A DNA stretch of 17,266 bases, from positions 1-17,266 of the forward strand of contig JAQTVX010000012.1 of NCBI GenBank assembly GCA_028706585.1, in the 5' to 3' direction. Below, piece after piece: positions 1-6,960 of the stretch. The position numbers and the translations under genes are program-made. Under the pieces are notes generated by a model. The model was not told the DNA's origin, ran no database searches, and was given only the letters and a program-made list of their open reading frames with translations. The stretch's first letter is position 1, and every line of letters begins with the position of its first letter. Source of the DNA: Candidatus Krumholzibacteriia bacterium (GTDB taxonomy: Bacteria > Krumholzibacteriota > Krumholzibacteriia > Krumholzibacteriales > Krumholzibacteriaceae).

Positions 1-369
1 GGCCACCGCCCCATTCGGCGCGAGAATCTCCGGCACGGTACGCCGCGCCGGCAGAATCGCGGTCAGCGGCGCCGGCCAGGCTCCAGCGAGAATCGCTTCA
101 GACGATCCGGGCCAGCGCGCCACCAGATTACCGGCCATATCGAGATCCCCTGCCAGCAGAATGAAACCGCTGCGTCCCGCCCTACCCTTGATCATCCTGA
201 TTCTCTCGACCGCGTCGAGCCTGGAAGCGGCGCAGTGAAAACCATAGATTGTGTCGGTTGGAAGAACGGCGACGCCGCCGGAGGCGAGCAGGGACGCGAC
301 CCGTCTTATCGACACGCCATTGAAATATCCCGCGGTCGGGCACGGCGCGCGATGAGTCGACACGCTCAC
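1..369 (-). CDS. Sua5/YrdC/TsaC-type threonylcarbamoyl-AMP synthase, 3' end cut by window
   Basis: This enzyme family makes threonylcarbamoyl-AMP from threonine, bicarbonate and ATP, the first step of the t6A37 tRNA modification, in the cytoplasm. The 123 codons in the window read ...SGGVAVLPTDTIYGFHCAAS... (about residues 32-51), then RIRMIKGRAGRSG and WPAPLTAILPA. These match the family's PTDTVYGL, IKGRP and WPGPLTLIL motifs. The later part of the domain lies outside the window, so it cannot be told whether this is the short TsaC form or the longer Sua5 form. I chose the GTG at 369 because it overlaps the purE stop by 4 nt (GTGA) and is preceded by a GGAGAATGGGA stretch. An internal start further in would remove little conserved sequence. 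It is the third gene of a purD-purE operon and is probably translationally coupled to purE. The family assignment is firm; the exact start is less so. Confidence 0.87.
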   Translation of the reverse strand, partial: MSVSTHRAPCPTAGYFNGVSIRRVASLLASGGVAVLPTDTIYGFHCAASRLDAVERIRMIKGRAGRSGFILLAGDLDMAGNLVARWPGSSEAILAGAWPAPLTAILPARRTVPEILAPNGAVA

Positions 370-833
370 TTTCGGTCCCATTCTCCGCGTATCTCCTCGA
401 GGCGTCGCGCGACTGCCTCGTCGGAAAGAGCGATGATCTCGGCCGCAATGATGGCGGCGTTGCGCGCGCCCGCTTTGCCGACTGCGACGGCGGCGACCGG
501 CACGCCCGGAGGCATCTGGACGATCGACAGAATCGCGTCGATCCCGCCTGGGAGACCGCTCGCAATGGGAACTCCTATTACCGGCTTCGTCGTTAGCGAC
601 GCAATGAAGCCCGGCAACGCCGCCGACATCCCAGCTCCGGCAATGAAAACCTTCGCGCCGCGCTCAAGAGCCTCCTCGATGTATTCAACGGTGGCCTTCG
701 GCTGCCGGTGAGCCGAGGAAACCCTGAGCTCTCCCTTGAGAGAAAGCTTCCCGAGCTCCTCCAGACACACCTCCATGACCTCGCGATCGGACTCGCTCCC
801 CATGAGCACAGCGACCTGCAATTCGTTTTTCAT
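366..833 (-). CDS. purE: PurE, N5-carboxyaminoimidazole ribonucleotide mutase (class I-like)
   Basis: PurE interconverts N5-CAIR and CAIR in de novo purine synthesis. The 155 aa is slightly short for a class I PurE (about 160-170). The nucleotide-binding MGSESD motif is at residues 11-16, SAHRQP with the catalytic His at residue 42, the IAGAGMSAALPG loop at 64-75, PVIGVP at 84-89, and SIVQMPPGVPVA at 103-114, followed by the GKAGARNAA segment. One oddity is that the usual GGAAHLPG loop reads GMSAALPG here, so the second conserved His of class I enzymes (His75 in E. coli numbering) is Ala72. The start ATG lies 6 nt after the purD stop, with AAAGGA in the purD 3' end as ribosome binding site. 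No purK is visible in the window, so whether it acts as an N5-CAIR mutase or uses AIR plus CO2 cannot be decided here. Confidence 0.93.
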   Translation of the reverse strand: MKNELQVAVLMGSESDREVMEVCLEELGKLSLKGELRVSSAHRQPKATVEYIEEALERGAKVFIAGAGMSAALPGFIASLTTKPVIGVPIASGLPGGIDAILSIVQMPPGVPVAAVAVGKAGARNAAIIAAEIIALSDEAVARRLEEIRGEWDRK

Positions 834-839
834 ACGCCG

Positions 840-2102
840 TTACAGTCCTTTCTTTCCGATATCGCGGCGCGAGAAGCAGCCTGTGAATCGAATCACGTCG
901 ACTCCGCCATACGCCTTATCGAGCGCCCCCCGCAGGGTCGGCGCCATCCCGGTCACGCCGAGCACCCTCCCTCCGTTCGTCACGAGCGCGCCGTCCTTCA
1001 GGGCCGTGCCCGCGTGAAACACGACGCATCCGCGCTCGCGCGCCTCCTCGAGACCCTCGATGGCGTATCCCTTGTTGTAAGATCCAGGATATCCCCCGGA
1101 TGCAATGACGACGCACGCGGCCGTTTCGGAGCTGTTCTCGAACGGAACGCTCGCGAGATTGCCCCCCACGGCTTCATACATCACACTGGCGAGATCGCTC
1201 TTGAAAAGCGGCAGGATCACCTGAGTCTCCGGATCTCCGAATCTGCAGTTGTACTCGAGCACCTTGGGTCCGCGCTCCGTCACCATTAGCCCGAAGTATA
1301 TGACGCCCGCGCCCTTGACGCCTTCGGACTTCATTCCCTCGAAGGTCGGCTCGATGATCTCGCTTCTCACGCGCGCGTCGAGCTCCGCATCATAGAACGG
1401 CACCGGAGCATAGGCTCCCATGCCTCCGGTATTCGGACCCGCGTCGTTGTCCAGCGCCCTCTTGTGGTCCTGGCATGAAACGAACACCCTGTAGCTCTCG
1501 CCGTCGAAGAGGGCGAGAATGGATATCTCGTCGCCGATCAGATACTCCTCCATGACGATCCGGTCCCCCGCCGCTCCGAACTCGTGTCTCTTAAGGATGC
1601 GTCCGATCGCCTCGCGGGCATCCCGGGCCGTCTTCGCTATGATGACCCCCTTGCCGGCCGCAAGCCCGTCAGCCTTGATCACGAAGGGGGGAGTTCCAGT
1701 ATCAACGGCCTTGATCGCCGCGGTCACATTGCCGAATACGCGGAACTCGCCCGTGGGGATACCGTGTCTCGTCATGAATTCCTTCGCCCATACCTTGCTC
1801 CCCTCGAGGCGCGCCCCGCAGGCGTCGAATCCGAAGATCCGCAGCCCCTTGTCCCCGAAGCGATCGACGATGCCGGCCGTGAGCGGCGCCTCGGGGCCGA
1901 CGACCGTGAGATCGATTTTCTTTTCGAGCGCGAGCCCCAGAAGCCCTTCGATATCCTCCGCGCCCACGCCAAGACATTCGGCCTGCGCGGCGATTCCGGC
2001 GTTACCCGGCGCCGCATAGATCTTATCGACGAGCGGTGATTGCGCAATCTTCCAGACGAGCGCATGTTCGCGACCGCCGCCACCAACAACGAGAACTCTC
2101 AT
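840..2102 (-). CDS. purD: PurD, phosphoribosylamine-glycine ligase (GAR synthetase)
   Basis: This ATP-grasp ligase joins phosphoribosylamine and glycine to form GAR in purine biosynthesis. The 420 aa compares with about 430 in E. coli. The N-terminal Rossmann-like domain opens VLVVGGGGREHAL (residues 3-15), with VVGPEAPL at 67-74. The ATP-grasp part has FVIKADGLAAGKGV (140-153), the QDHKRALDNDAGPNTGGMGA block (211-230) and LEYNCRFGDPETQ (282-294). The C-terminal domain ends with TNGGRVLGVTG and FSRRDIG. The reading frame extends 44 codons further upstream, but that part is not family-like and crosses the terminator of the previous gene. The ATG at 2102 begins exactly at the conserved MRVLVVGG and has GGAAGG and GGGGGT upstream. 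It is the first gene of purD-purE-tsaC. A TATAAT box about 67 nt upstream of the start is the likely promoter. Confidence 0.96.
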   Translation of the reverse strand: MRVLVVGGGGREHALVWKIAQSPLVDKIYAAPGNAGIAAQAECLGVGAEDIEGLLGLALEKKIDLTVVGPEAPLTAGIVDRFGDKGLRIFGFDACGARLEGSKVWAKEFMTRHGIPTGEFRVFGNVTAAIKAVDTGTPPFVIKADGLAAGKGVIIAKTARDAREAIGRILKRHEFGAAGDRIVMEEYLIGDEISILALFDGESYRVFVSCQDHKRALDNDAGPNTGGMGAYAPVPFYDAELDARVRSEIIEPTFEGMKSEGVKGAGVIYFGLMVTERGPKVLEYNCRFGDPETQVILPLFKSDLASVMYEAVGGNLASVPFENSSETAACVVIASGGYPGSYNKGYAIEGLEEARERGCVVFHAGTALKDGALVTNGGRVLGVTGMAPTLRGALDKAYGGVDVIRFTGCFSRRDIGKKGL

Positions 2103-2168
2103 ATACCCCCGATTCCTTCCCGACAGCCCTTTATTTTCTTCAAGGATGAAAAGATGATACAGATCAGG

Positions 2169-2198
2169 ATTATAATGATAAGCAGCAAAAAATGAAAG
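2169..2198 (-). promoter_or_regulatory. candidate promoter of the purD operon
   Basis: A perfect TATAAT lies at 2174-2169 on the minus strand, about 67 nt before the purD start and just after the terminator of the preceding gene. The -35 region is poor: the best 18-nt-spaced hexamer is CTTTCA, inside the terminator tail. The call therefore rests on the -10 box and on position between a terminator and the first gene of an operon. Confidence 0.35.
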
Positions 2199-2221
2199 GG
2201 GGAGGATTCTTGATCCCCCCC
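2187..2221 (-). terminator. Rho-independent terminator of the C39-like gene
   Basis: On the minus strand a 9-bp stem (GGGGGGGAT with ATCCTCCCC, one G-U pair) closes a CAAGA loop. It is followed by CTTTCA and a run of six T. It lies about 65 nt after the stop of the secreted C39-like gene and separates it from purD. Confidence 0.8.
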
Positions 2222-2284
2222 TCGATCTTGCCAAATGCCCAGGCCCCCGACCGCGTGAATATGCCGGTTCGCTCTTGAAGCGTT

Positions 2285-3076
2285 CTATTTATCGAACAAG
2301 TTCTTGATACCGCCCCAAGTCGACTCGCCTGTGGCGATCGGCGCTGTTGTCGTAAGATAAACATCCGTTGGATCGATTACCTGGATCTGCGCCTGCCAGT
2401 ACGAAGAACCGGAAGTCGGCCACGGATCGAAGATCAGGAACGTGTCGTCAGCGGGATCGACCGTGTCGGCGTCGCTGTATCCGGCGATCACCTTGCAGTG
2501 ACCCGACTCATAGTAGAGCCCCGGCGGAATCGAATCCATATCCGCCGGCCAGTTGGCCACATCCACCCACAGGACCGGCTCATTGTGGTCGATGTAGGAT
2601 ATGATAGCCGCCGCCGTGATCATCGGGAAACCGTCCGCCACCGGGCCATGCTGATACGGTTGTACTCCGACCGAGTAGGTGAATGCACCCTGAATTTCCG
2701 CGGGTTGACCGCCGATTCCCACGAACATGCCGACGCCATGGGTCTGGAGCACGCCATCCCCCGAGATTTCGCCCAGCGACGTCTTTCCAACATCGTATAT
2801 GTCGTCCTGGTTCGTAAATGGCGCCACCTTGCCCGCGTACGCCGCAACCATCGCGCATGCGGCTGGCGCACAGTACATCTTGCAGTGCGGACAGTTCAGC
2901 ACATGAACGGCGTTCGACGCATGGATATTCGCGTAGCCGCCCGGGATGCATGGCATGTTGGTGTCCTTGTGCTGCCAGATCTGAGGAACGGCGAGCGTGG
3001 ACGTTGTGCCGACTGAAGGCGAGGAGAGGCAGGCGACCAGCATCAAGGCTATGAAAGGAATTAGCATACGCCTCAT
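2285..3076 (-). CDS. Secreted C39-like (papain-fold) cysteine peptidase family protein, probable lipoprotein
   Basis: A 263-aa exported protein. The N-terminus MRRMLIPFIALMLVAC has a positive start, a hydrophobic core and a lipobox-like LVAC (Cys16), which suggests a lipoprotein; cleavage by signal peptidase I cannot be excluded. The probable catalytic core matches the C39_2 pattern: Cys69 in YCAPAACAM, His193 in SGHCKVIAGYSD, and Asp217 in LIFDPWP. Unusually, a CxxC pair (NCPHC, Cys62/65) sits just before the catalytic Cys, with Cys43, Cys74 and Cys194 also present, so disulfides or a bound metal are plausible. The ATG at 3076 has AAAGGGGGAA about 6 nt upstream. It is a single-gene unit with its own promoter and terminator, between larA and purD. 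The substrate is unknown. Family membership is inferred from motifs only, and it may be a non-peptidase member. Confidence 0.72.
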   Translation of the reverse strand: MRRMLIPFIALMLVACLSSPSVGTTSTLAVPQIWQHKDTNMPCIPGGYANIHASNAVHVLNCPHCKMYCAPAACAMVAAYAGKVAPFTNQDDIYDVGKTSLGEISGDGVLQTHGVGMFVGIGGQPAEIQGAFTYSVGVQPYQHGPVADGFPMITAAAIISYIDHNEPVLWVDVANWPADMDSIPPGLYYESGHCKVIAGYSDADTVDPADDTFLIFDPWPTSGSSYWQAQIQVIDPTDVYLTTTAPIATGESTWGGIKNLFDK

Positions 3077-3115
3077 AGCGCTTCCCCCTTTCGAATCACC
3101 TGTGAAAGAAACCCC

Positions 3116-3176
3116 TAACTGACTGAGCCAAACCTATTTTCTAACGACACGAAGACAGAGTAACCCCCTGAGCCAA
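3116..3176 (-). repeat. Pair of 16-nt direct repeats in the leader of the C39-like gene
   Basis: On the plus strand TAACTGACTGAGCCAA (3116-3131) and TAACCCCCTGAGCCAA (3161-3176) match at 13 of 16 positions and start 45 nt apart. A shorter CTGAGC occurs again at 3198-3203, 30 nt beyond the second copy. Both long copies fall in the predicted 5' untranslated leader, the second starting at about the transcription start. Confidence 0.6.
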
Positions 3177-3183
3177 GGTGGGT

Positions 3184-3213
3184 ATTTTACCCCATACCTG
3201 AGCTATTTGTCAA
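3184..3213 (-). promoter_or_regulatory. Promoter of the C39-like gene with an inverted repeat over the -10 box
   Basis: On the minus strand an exact TTGACA (3213-3208) is followed after 18 nt by TAAAAT (3189-3184, 5 of 6 consensus). The predicted start is near 3177, giving a leader of about 100 nt. The -10 box lies inside a perfect inverted repeat, GGGTA-3 nt-TACCC (3180-3192), which could be a repressor operator. Confidence 0.7.
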
Positions 3214-3252
3214 TCTTTATTTACAGGCGGGGAATGGAACCTCTGGGGAGGC

Positions 3253-4542
3253 CTATCCCAAGCCAAGGGATCCCGCTTGCTCAATGGGGAGAAAGCTCGA
3301 GGCATTGGCGATAACGAGAATGTCCTCATCCGCTACGCCATCGAGGAGATAATCGATATATCCGTCCTTCCAGGGACACATGCCGAAGCGCTCCACAAGA
3401 TCGTCCGGAAGCATCGATTTGAGGTAGATCGAAAAGCGCCCGGTAAGCTCGTACGTCGACATCGCCGTCTGGGAGTTCAGCGTGTAGCGCTTCCTCACCG
3501 TATCGCTCACCGCCTGCCTGCCATGCTCGAACGCTCCGGTCAGGGACTCCGATCCCACACCCTCGACGCACGCCGCGGCGGCGAGCATGAGCCCCCCTTC
3601 GTCGAGCGCGAATGAGGCCTGTCGCAAAGCCTTGTGACTCTGCAGCAGATTGATGTCCTTCGGAACGCCCCCGGCGGAGGCGATAACGGCGCGATAGCGG
3701 CGATGCACCGGAAAACGGAAATTCTTCGAAAGGAAATCGCAGGCCGCCTTGTGCGACGTATCGATCTCCCCGGCGTTGACAAACACCGGATTGCCCCTGT
3801 CATCGCTCACCGAATTGATCGCGAACAGCCTCGCTTCGAGGAGCCGTGCGCCCGCGAGCATGTCCTCGTGCACCGGATTCCCGTCGAGGTTGCCGGCTCG
3901 GCAGAGCGCGGAGAGACCTTCACCGGGATCCCTCCGGAGCGAGAGACGGTGGTTCGCGAGAATCGTGTCCTGCCCCGCGACACCGGGAAGAATGAGCTTC
4001 CGGCCGCCGCCGTATCCGGCGAAGTAATGGAACGAAACCGTTCCGAGCGCGACGACGAGCGCCGATTCGGCAACGGTCCTGTTGAAGAAGCACGGCGTTC
4101 CAGCTGGAGTCGTTCCAACCTGAACAAGCGCCAGGGGATCGCGCGCGTCGTGCTCGACGACCTTCCAGCGTCCGAGGGTCTCCGCTCCAAGGTGCGCCTC
4201 GAGCTCTTGCGCATCGCTTCCGCGATGCATCCCGAGCGCGAGAATGACGCTGACTCGCTCCGGAGCCACACCCTGTTCATTCAAAAATCGAAGAAGCCGC
4301 GCCAGCATTCTTCCAGTGCTCGGACCCCTCGTGAGATCGCTGATCAGAACGGAAATCTTGCCGGAGGGTGGAATGATCTTTCGAAGCGGCTTTGCGCCGA
4401 GCGGCGCTTCGAGCGCTTCGCTGAAGGAGCGGTCCGGATCGGCCAGCGGCGCCGGATACGAATCGCCCACGACCCTGATGTCGCCGCGCCCCGCCAGGTC
4501 GACGTCGAATGCGCCGTCATTGTAGCGAAGGGCGAATCGCAT
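3253..4542 (-). CDS. LarA-family nickel-pincer-dependent 2-hydroxyacid racemase/epimerase
   Basis: This 429-aa protein matches the LarA superfamily, whose members racemise or epimerise lactate or related 2-hydroxyacids with a nickel-pincer nucleotide bound to a Lys. LarA residues known from Lactobacillus plantarum can be placed one by one: SDLTRGP (Asp69, Arg72 for D72, R75), GMHR (His106 for H108), FHYFAGYGGGRK (His172, Lys182 for H174, K184), ILANH (His198 for H200) and LLQSHKA (Gln301, Lys304 for Q295, K298). Length fits the family (about 420-430). I chose the ATG at 4542 over one 27 nt upstream because GGAGG lies 6 nt before it. It follows arcC by 79 nt with no terminator seen, so the two are probably co-transcribed. 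Substrate cannot be read from sequence, so I give no larA symbol. No larB, larC or larE is in the window. Confidence 0.88.
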   Translation of the reverse strand: MRFALRYNDGAFDVDLAGRGDIRVVGDSYPAPLADPDRSFSEALEAPLGAKPLRKIIPPSGKISVLISDLTRGPSTGRMLARLLRFLNEQGVAPERVSVILALGMHRGSDAQELEAHLGAETLGRWKVVEHDARDPLALVQVGTTPAGTPCFFNRTVAESALVVALGTVSFHYFAGYGGGRKLILPGVAGQDTILANHRLSLRRDPGEGLSALCRAGNLDGNPVHEDMLAGARLLEARLFAINSVSDDRGNPVFVNAGEIDTSHKAACDFLSKNFRFPVHRRYRAVIASAGGVPKDINLLQSHKALRQASFALDEGGLMLAAAACVEGVGSESLTGAFEHGRQAVSDTVRKRYTLNSQTAMSTYELTGRFSIYLKSMLPDDLVERFGMCPWKDGYIDYLLDGVADEDILVIANASSFLPIEQAGSLGLG

Positions 4543-4621
4543 GCGGACCTCCGGAGTGCCATCCCGCACGGACGCTCACACCGTCTTCGCGCGATCATGT
4601 CGCGAATTCCGACACCATGAA

Positions 4622-5563
4622 TCAGTCGGGGAGGATATGCGTTCCCGCTCTTCCCGAGCAGGCATCGAGCAGCATGGTGGCATCCGAGATGATGACCCGC
4701 TTGCCGCCCGATTCAAGAAAATCGATCGCGGCTTCGATCTTGGGGCCCATGCTCCCCGGAGGGAACTCCCCTTCCTCGTACAGTCTTTTCATCGCGGAGA
4801 GCTTTGTCTTTCGCAGCGCCTTCTGCTCCGGCGTGCCGAAGCGGACATACACCTCGGAAACACTCGTGAGGATCACGAGCCGCTCGGCTTGAACCATCTT
4901 GCCGAGAACCGCCGCCGCGCGATCCTTGTCGATGACCGCCTCGACACCGACGAGCTTTGTGCCGTCACGCACGACCGGAACGCCGCCACCGCCCACCGCG
5001 ATGACCACGGTGCCGAGCTTGAGGAGCTTCGAGATTGTCCCGGCCTCGACTATCTCGAGAGGTCTCGGAGAGGGCACGACGCGTCGGTATCCCCGATTGG
5101 CATCCATGATCATCGAATAGCCCTTCTCCTTCTCGAGCGCCTCTGCCTCCTCGCGGCCGTAGAACAGGCCTATTGGTTTCGTCGGATGCTGGAACGCCTC
5201 GTCATCCCGAGACACGACGACCTGCGATACGATCGATACAACCTCACGATGAATGCCCTGAGCAGCGAGCTCGTTCCTGAGCGACTGCTGGATCATGTAT
5301 CCGATTCCGCCCTGGGAATCGGCGCCGCACACGTCGAGAGGCATCGGCGGAATGCGGTTCTTCACGGCCTCGTTCCGCTCGACGATATTGCCGACGATGG
5401 GGCCGTTTCCGTGCGTGATGATCACCTTTCGTCCCGATGCGATGAGATCGGCGACCTGATGCATCGAGGTCGATGTGAGCGTCCGTTGCGCCTCGATCGT
5501 TCCGCTCCCGTTAGTCGGAATGATCGCGTTGCCGCCGACGGCGATGACGTCTATTCCACGCAC
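4622..5563 (-). CDS. arcC: Carbamate kinase
   Basis: Carbamate kinase transfers phosphate between carbamoyl phosphate and ADP, making ATP plus carbamate (or the reverse), in the cytoplasm. The 313 aa is family length. Visible motifs are AVGGNA (residues 8-13), THGNGPIVGN (50-59), ADSQGGIGY (81-89), TKPIGLFY (128-135), GYRRVVPSP (158-166), AVGGGGVPV (189-197), VEAVIDKD (207-214), and GSMGPK (270-275). Lys129, Lys213 and Lys275 correspond to the active-site lysines of enterococcal carbamate kinase. The start is a GTG with AGGGAGGT 6 nt upstream. That ribosome binding site directly follows the T-run of a strong hairpin. No arcA or arcB is near, so the usual arginine deiminase setting is absent. 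It lies between an aminotransferase and a LarA-family gene, which points to amino-acid or purine/hydantoin catabolism rather than a specific known operon. Confidence 0.95.
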   Translation of the reverse strand: MRGIDVIAVGGNAIIPTNGSGTIEAQRTLTSTSMHQVADLIASGRKVIITHGNGPIVGNIVERNEAVKNRIPPMPLDVCGADSQGGIGYMIQQSLRNELAAQGIHREVVSIVSQVVVSRDDEAFQHPTKPIGLFYGREEAEALEKEKGYSMIMDANRGYRRVVPSPRPLEIVEAGTISKLLKLGTVVIAVGGGGVPVVRDGTKLVGVEAVIDKDRAAAVLGKMVQAERLVILTSVSEVYVRFGTPEQKALRKTKLSAMKRLYEEGEFPPGSMGPKIEAAIDFLESGGKRVIISDATMLLDACSGRAGTHILPD

Positions 5564-5577
5564 GAAAGGACCTCCCT

Positions 5578-5625
5578 AAAAACGAATACCCCGTTGAAGG
5601 CGCACGCCCTCAACAGGGGCATTCG
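5578..5625 (-). terminator. Very strong terminator-like hairpin between the aminotransferase and arcC
   Basis: On the minus strand CGAAT-G-CCCC-T-GTTGA-G-GGC pairs with GCC-T-TCAAC-GGGG-T-ATTCG. This gives about 19 bp including two G-U pairs and one bulged T, with a GTGC loop, followed at once by TTTTT. It starts 16 nt after the aminotransferase stop. The T-run is directly followed by the arcC ribosome binding site AGGGAGGT, so terminated transcripts would lack arcC translation signals. It may be an attenuator rather than a simple operon end. Confidence 0.85.
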
Positions 5626-5640
5626 ATTGTTCCTCGCGTA

Positions 5641-6795
5641 TTACTTGAGAGCACCCCGGATCTTGTCGAGCGCCTTTCGGATATTCTCCTGAGAGTTCGC
5701 GTAGGAGAACCTCAGGTATCCCTCGCCATACTTTCCGAAGCTCGTGCCGCTGAGCCCCGCCACGCCGGCCTTCTCCAGGAGAAACACCTCGAGCTCCTTG
5801 GATTTCATGCCGGTGCCCGTGATGTTCGGGAACACGTAGAAAGAACCCTTCGGCTTCAAACACCTGAAGCCCGGGATCGCGTTCAGACCGTCCACGATGA
5901 GATCCCGGCGCGCCTTGAACTCCCTGACCATCTTCCGCGACTTCGCCTGAGAGCCGGTCAGGGCCTCGATTCCCGCCATCTGGGTGAAGCTGGCCGTGCA
6001 GGAGTTCGAGTTCGTCTGCAGCCGCGCGATGGCCTCGGCGAGCTTTGGCGGCATGATGCCGTATCCGAGCCTCCATCCGGTCATTGCGTAGGTTTTCGAA
6101 TGGCCCTCGAGAAGAATCGTGCGTTCCTTCACCTCGGGGAAATCGTAGATGCTCACGTGCTTGCCTTCGTAGATGATCTTGCTGTATACCTCGTCGCTCA
6201 GGATCCACGCGTCGAACTTGTCGGCGAGCTCGGCGACCGCTTTCATGTCCTTCTTCGTGAGCATGCCGCCCGTCGGGTTCTGCGGCGAGTTGATGATGAT
6301 CAGCTTCGTCTTCTCATTCACCAGCGTCCTGAGCTCGTCGACGTCGAAGGAGAAACCTTTCTCCTCCCTCAGCGGAATCGGAACGCTCTTACCGCCGACG
6401 AAATTGATTACCGACTCGTAGATCGGAAAACCTGGATTCGGATAGATAACCTCGTCGCCCTTGTCGACGAGCGCGAGGATGGAAAAGAAAAGGATCGGCT
6501 TGGCGCCCGGCGTGATAACGATATTCTCGGGTTTGACGTCGACGCCGCGATCCTTGGTGATATGCTCGGCGAAGACTCTCCGCGCGTCGGGCAACCCCGC
6601 GGAAGGCCCATAGTGCGTGAAACCGGATTTGAGCGCATTGATCGCCGCCTTGACGATATTGGGCGGCGTATCGAAATCGGGCTCGCCTATCTCGAGATGA
6701 ACCATGTCCCTGCCTTGAGCTTCCATGGCCTTCGCCTTGGCCAGAACCTCGAAGGCCGTCTCTGTACCCAGCCTGCTCATCCTCTCCGCAAACAT
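5641..6795 (-). CDS. PLP-dependent class I aminotransferase (AspC/type Ib-like)
   Basis: A cytoplasmic fold-type I aminotransferase of 384 aa. Conserved parts are HLEIGEPDFDTP (residues 33-44), THYGPSAGLPDAR (60-72), NSPQNPTGG (169-177, Asn173 for PLP), SDEVYSKIIYEG (200-211, Asp201 and Tyr204), GHSKTYAMTGWRLGYG (231-246, Lys234 forming the Schiff base), and YLRFSYANS (360-368, Arg362 for the alpha-carboxylate). This is the subfamily holding bacterial Ib aspartate aminotransferases and several alanine or broad-specificity enzymes, so the amino-acid substrate is not assigned. Three in-frame ATGs are possible (6822, 6795, 6780). I chose 6795 because CGAGGAGGAGAG lies directly before it and MFAERMSRL matches the family N-terminus. 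It has its own promoter upstream and a strong hairpin downstream. Confidence 0.93.
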   Translation of the reverse strand: MFAERMSRLGTETAFEVLAKAKAMEAQGRDMVHLEIGEPDFDTPPNIVKAAINALKSGFTHYGPSAGLPDARRVFAEHITKDRGVDVKPENIVITPGAKPILFFSILALVDKGDEVIYPNPGFPIYESVINFVGGKSVPIPLREEKGFSFDVDELRTLVNEKTKLIIINSPQNPTGGMLTKKDMKAVAELADKFDAWILSDEVYSKIIYEGKHVSIYDFPEVKERTILLEGHSKTYAMTGWRLGYGIMPPKLAEAIARLQTNSNSCTASFTQMAGIEALTGSQAKSRKMVREFKARRDLIVDGLNAIPGFRCLKPKGSFYVFPNITGTGMKSKELEVFLLEKAGVAGLSGTSFGKYGEGYLRFSYANSQENIRKALDKIRGALK

Positions 6796-6849
6796 CTCTC
6801 CTCCTCGAAGGATAGAATCCACCCATCTCTAAGAAATTGAACAATATCC

Positions 6850-6878
6850 ATATTATGGGCGGGGACGGCTCTTGTCAA
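6850..6878 (-). promoter_or_regulatory. Promoter of the aminotransferase gene
   Basis: On the minus strand an exact TTGACA (6878-6873) is followed after 17 nt by TAATAT (6855-6850), giving a leader of roughly 48 nt to the chosen ATG. A short inverted repeat, AATAT-2 nt-ATATT (plus strand 6843-6854), overlaps the -10 and likely start site. Confidence 0.75.
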
Positions 6879-6960
6879 TACAATATGGAGGATGGAATCG
6901 CAATACCTGTTTATGCGCAATGAGTTACGCCGCACGGTGGCAACGGCGCCGACGGGCGCA

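Noticed and set aside
2103..2234. N-terminal extension of purD (44 codons).
   Set aside because: The sequence is not PurD-like and runs through the upstream terminator; the ATG at 2102 begins at the conserved motif.
2285..3076. Bacteriocin-processing role for the C39-like protein.
   Set aside because: No ABC transporter, leader peptide or precursor gene is near; the fold-level resemblance alone does not support this.
3077..3177. Leader of the C39-like gene as a known riboswitch such as c-di-GMP class I.
   Set aside because: The conserved c-di-GMP-I core sequences are not seen and I could not fold a matching structure.
3220..3256. Short CCTC/GAGG hairpin at the end of the LarA-family gene.
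   Set aside because: The stem is 4 bp and there is no following T-run; insufficient to call a terminator.
3634..4620. Long plus-strand open frame (328 codons) opposite the LarA-family gene.
   Set aside because: It lies wholly antisense to a gene with motif-level support, has no family-like sequence, and such long frames are expected from GC-rich codon use.
4541..5692. Long plus-strand open frame (383 codons) opposite arcC.
   Set aside because: Antisense to a firmly identified gene; its translation is Arg/His-rich and shows no recognisable motif.
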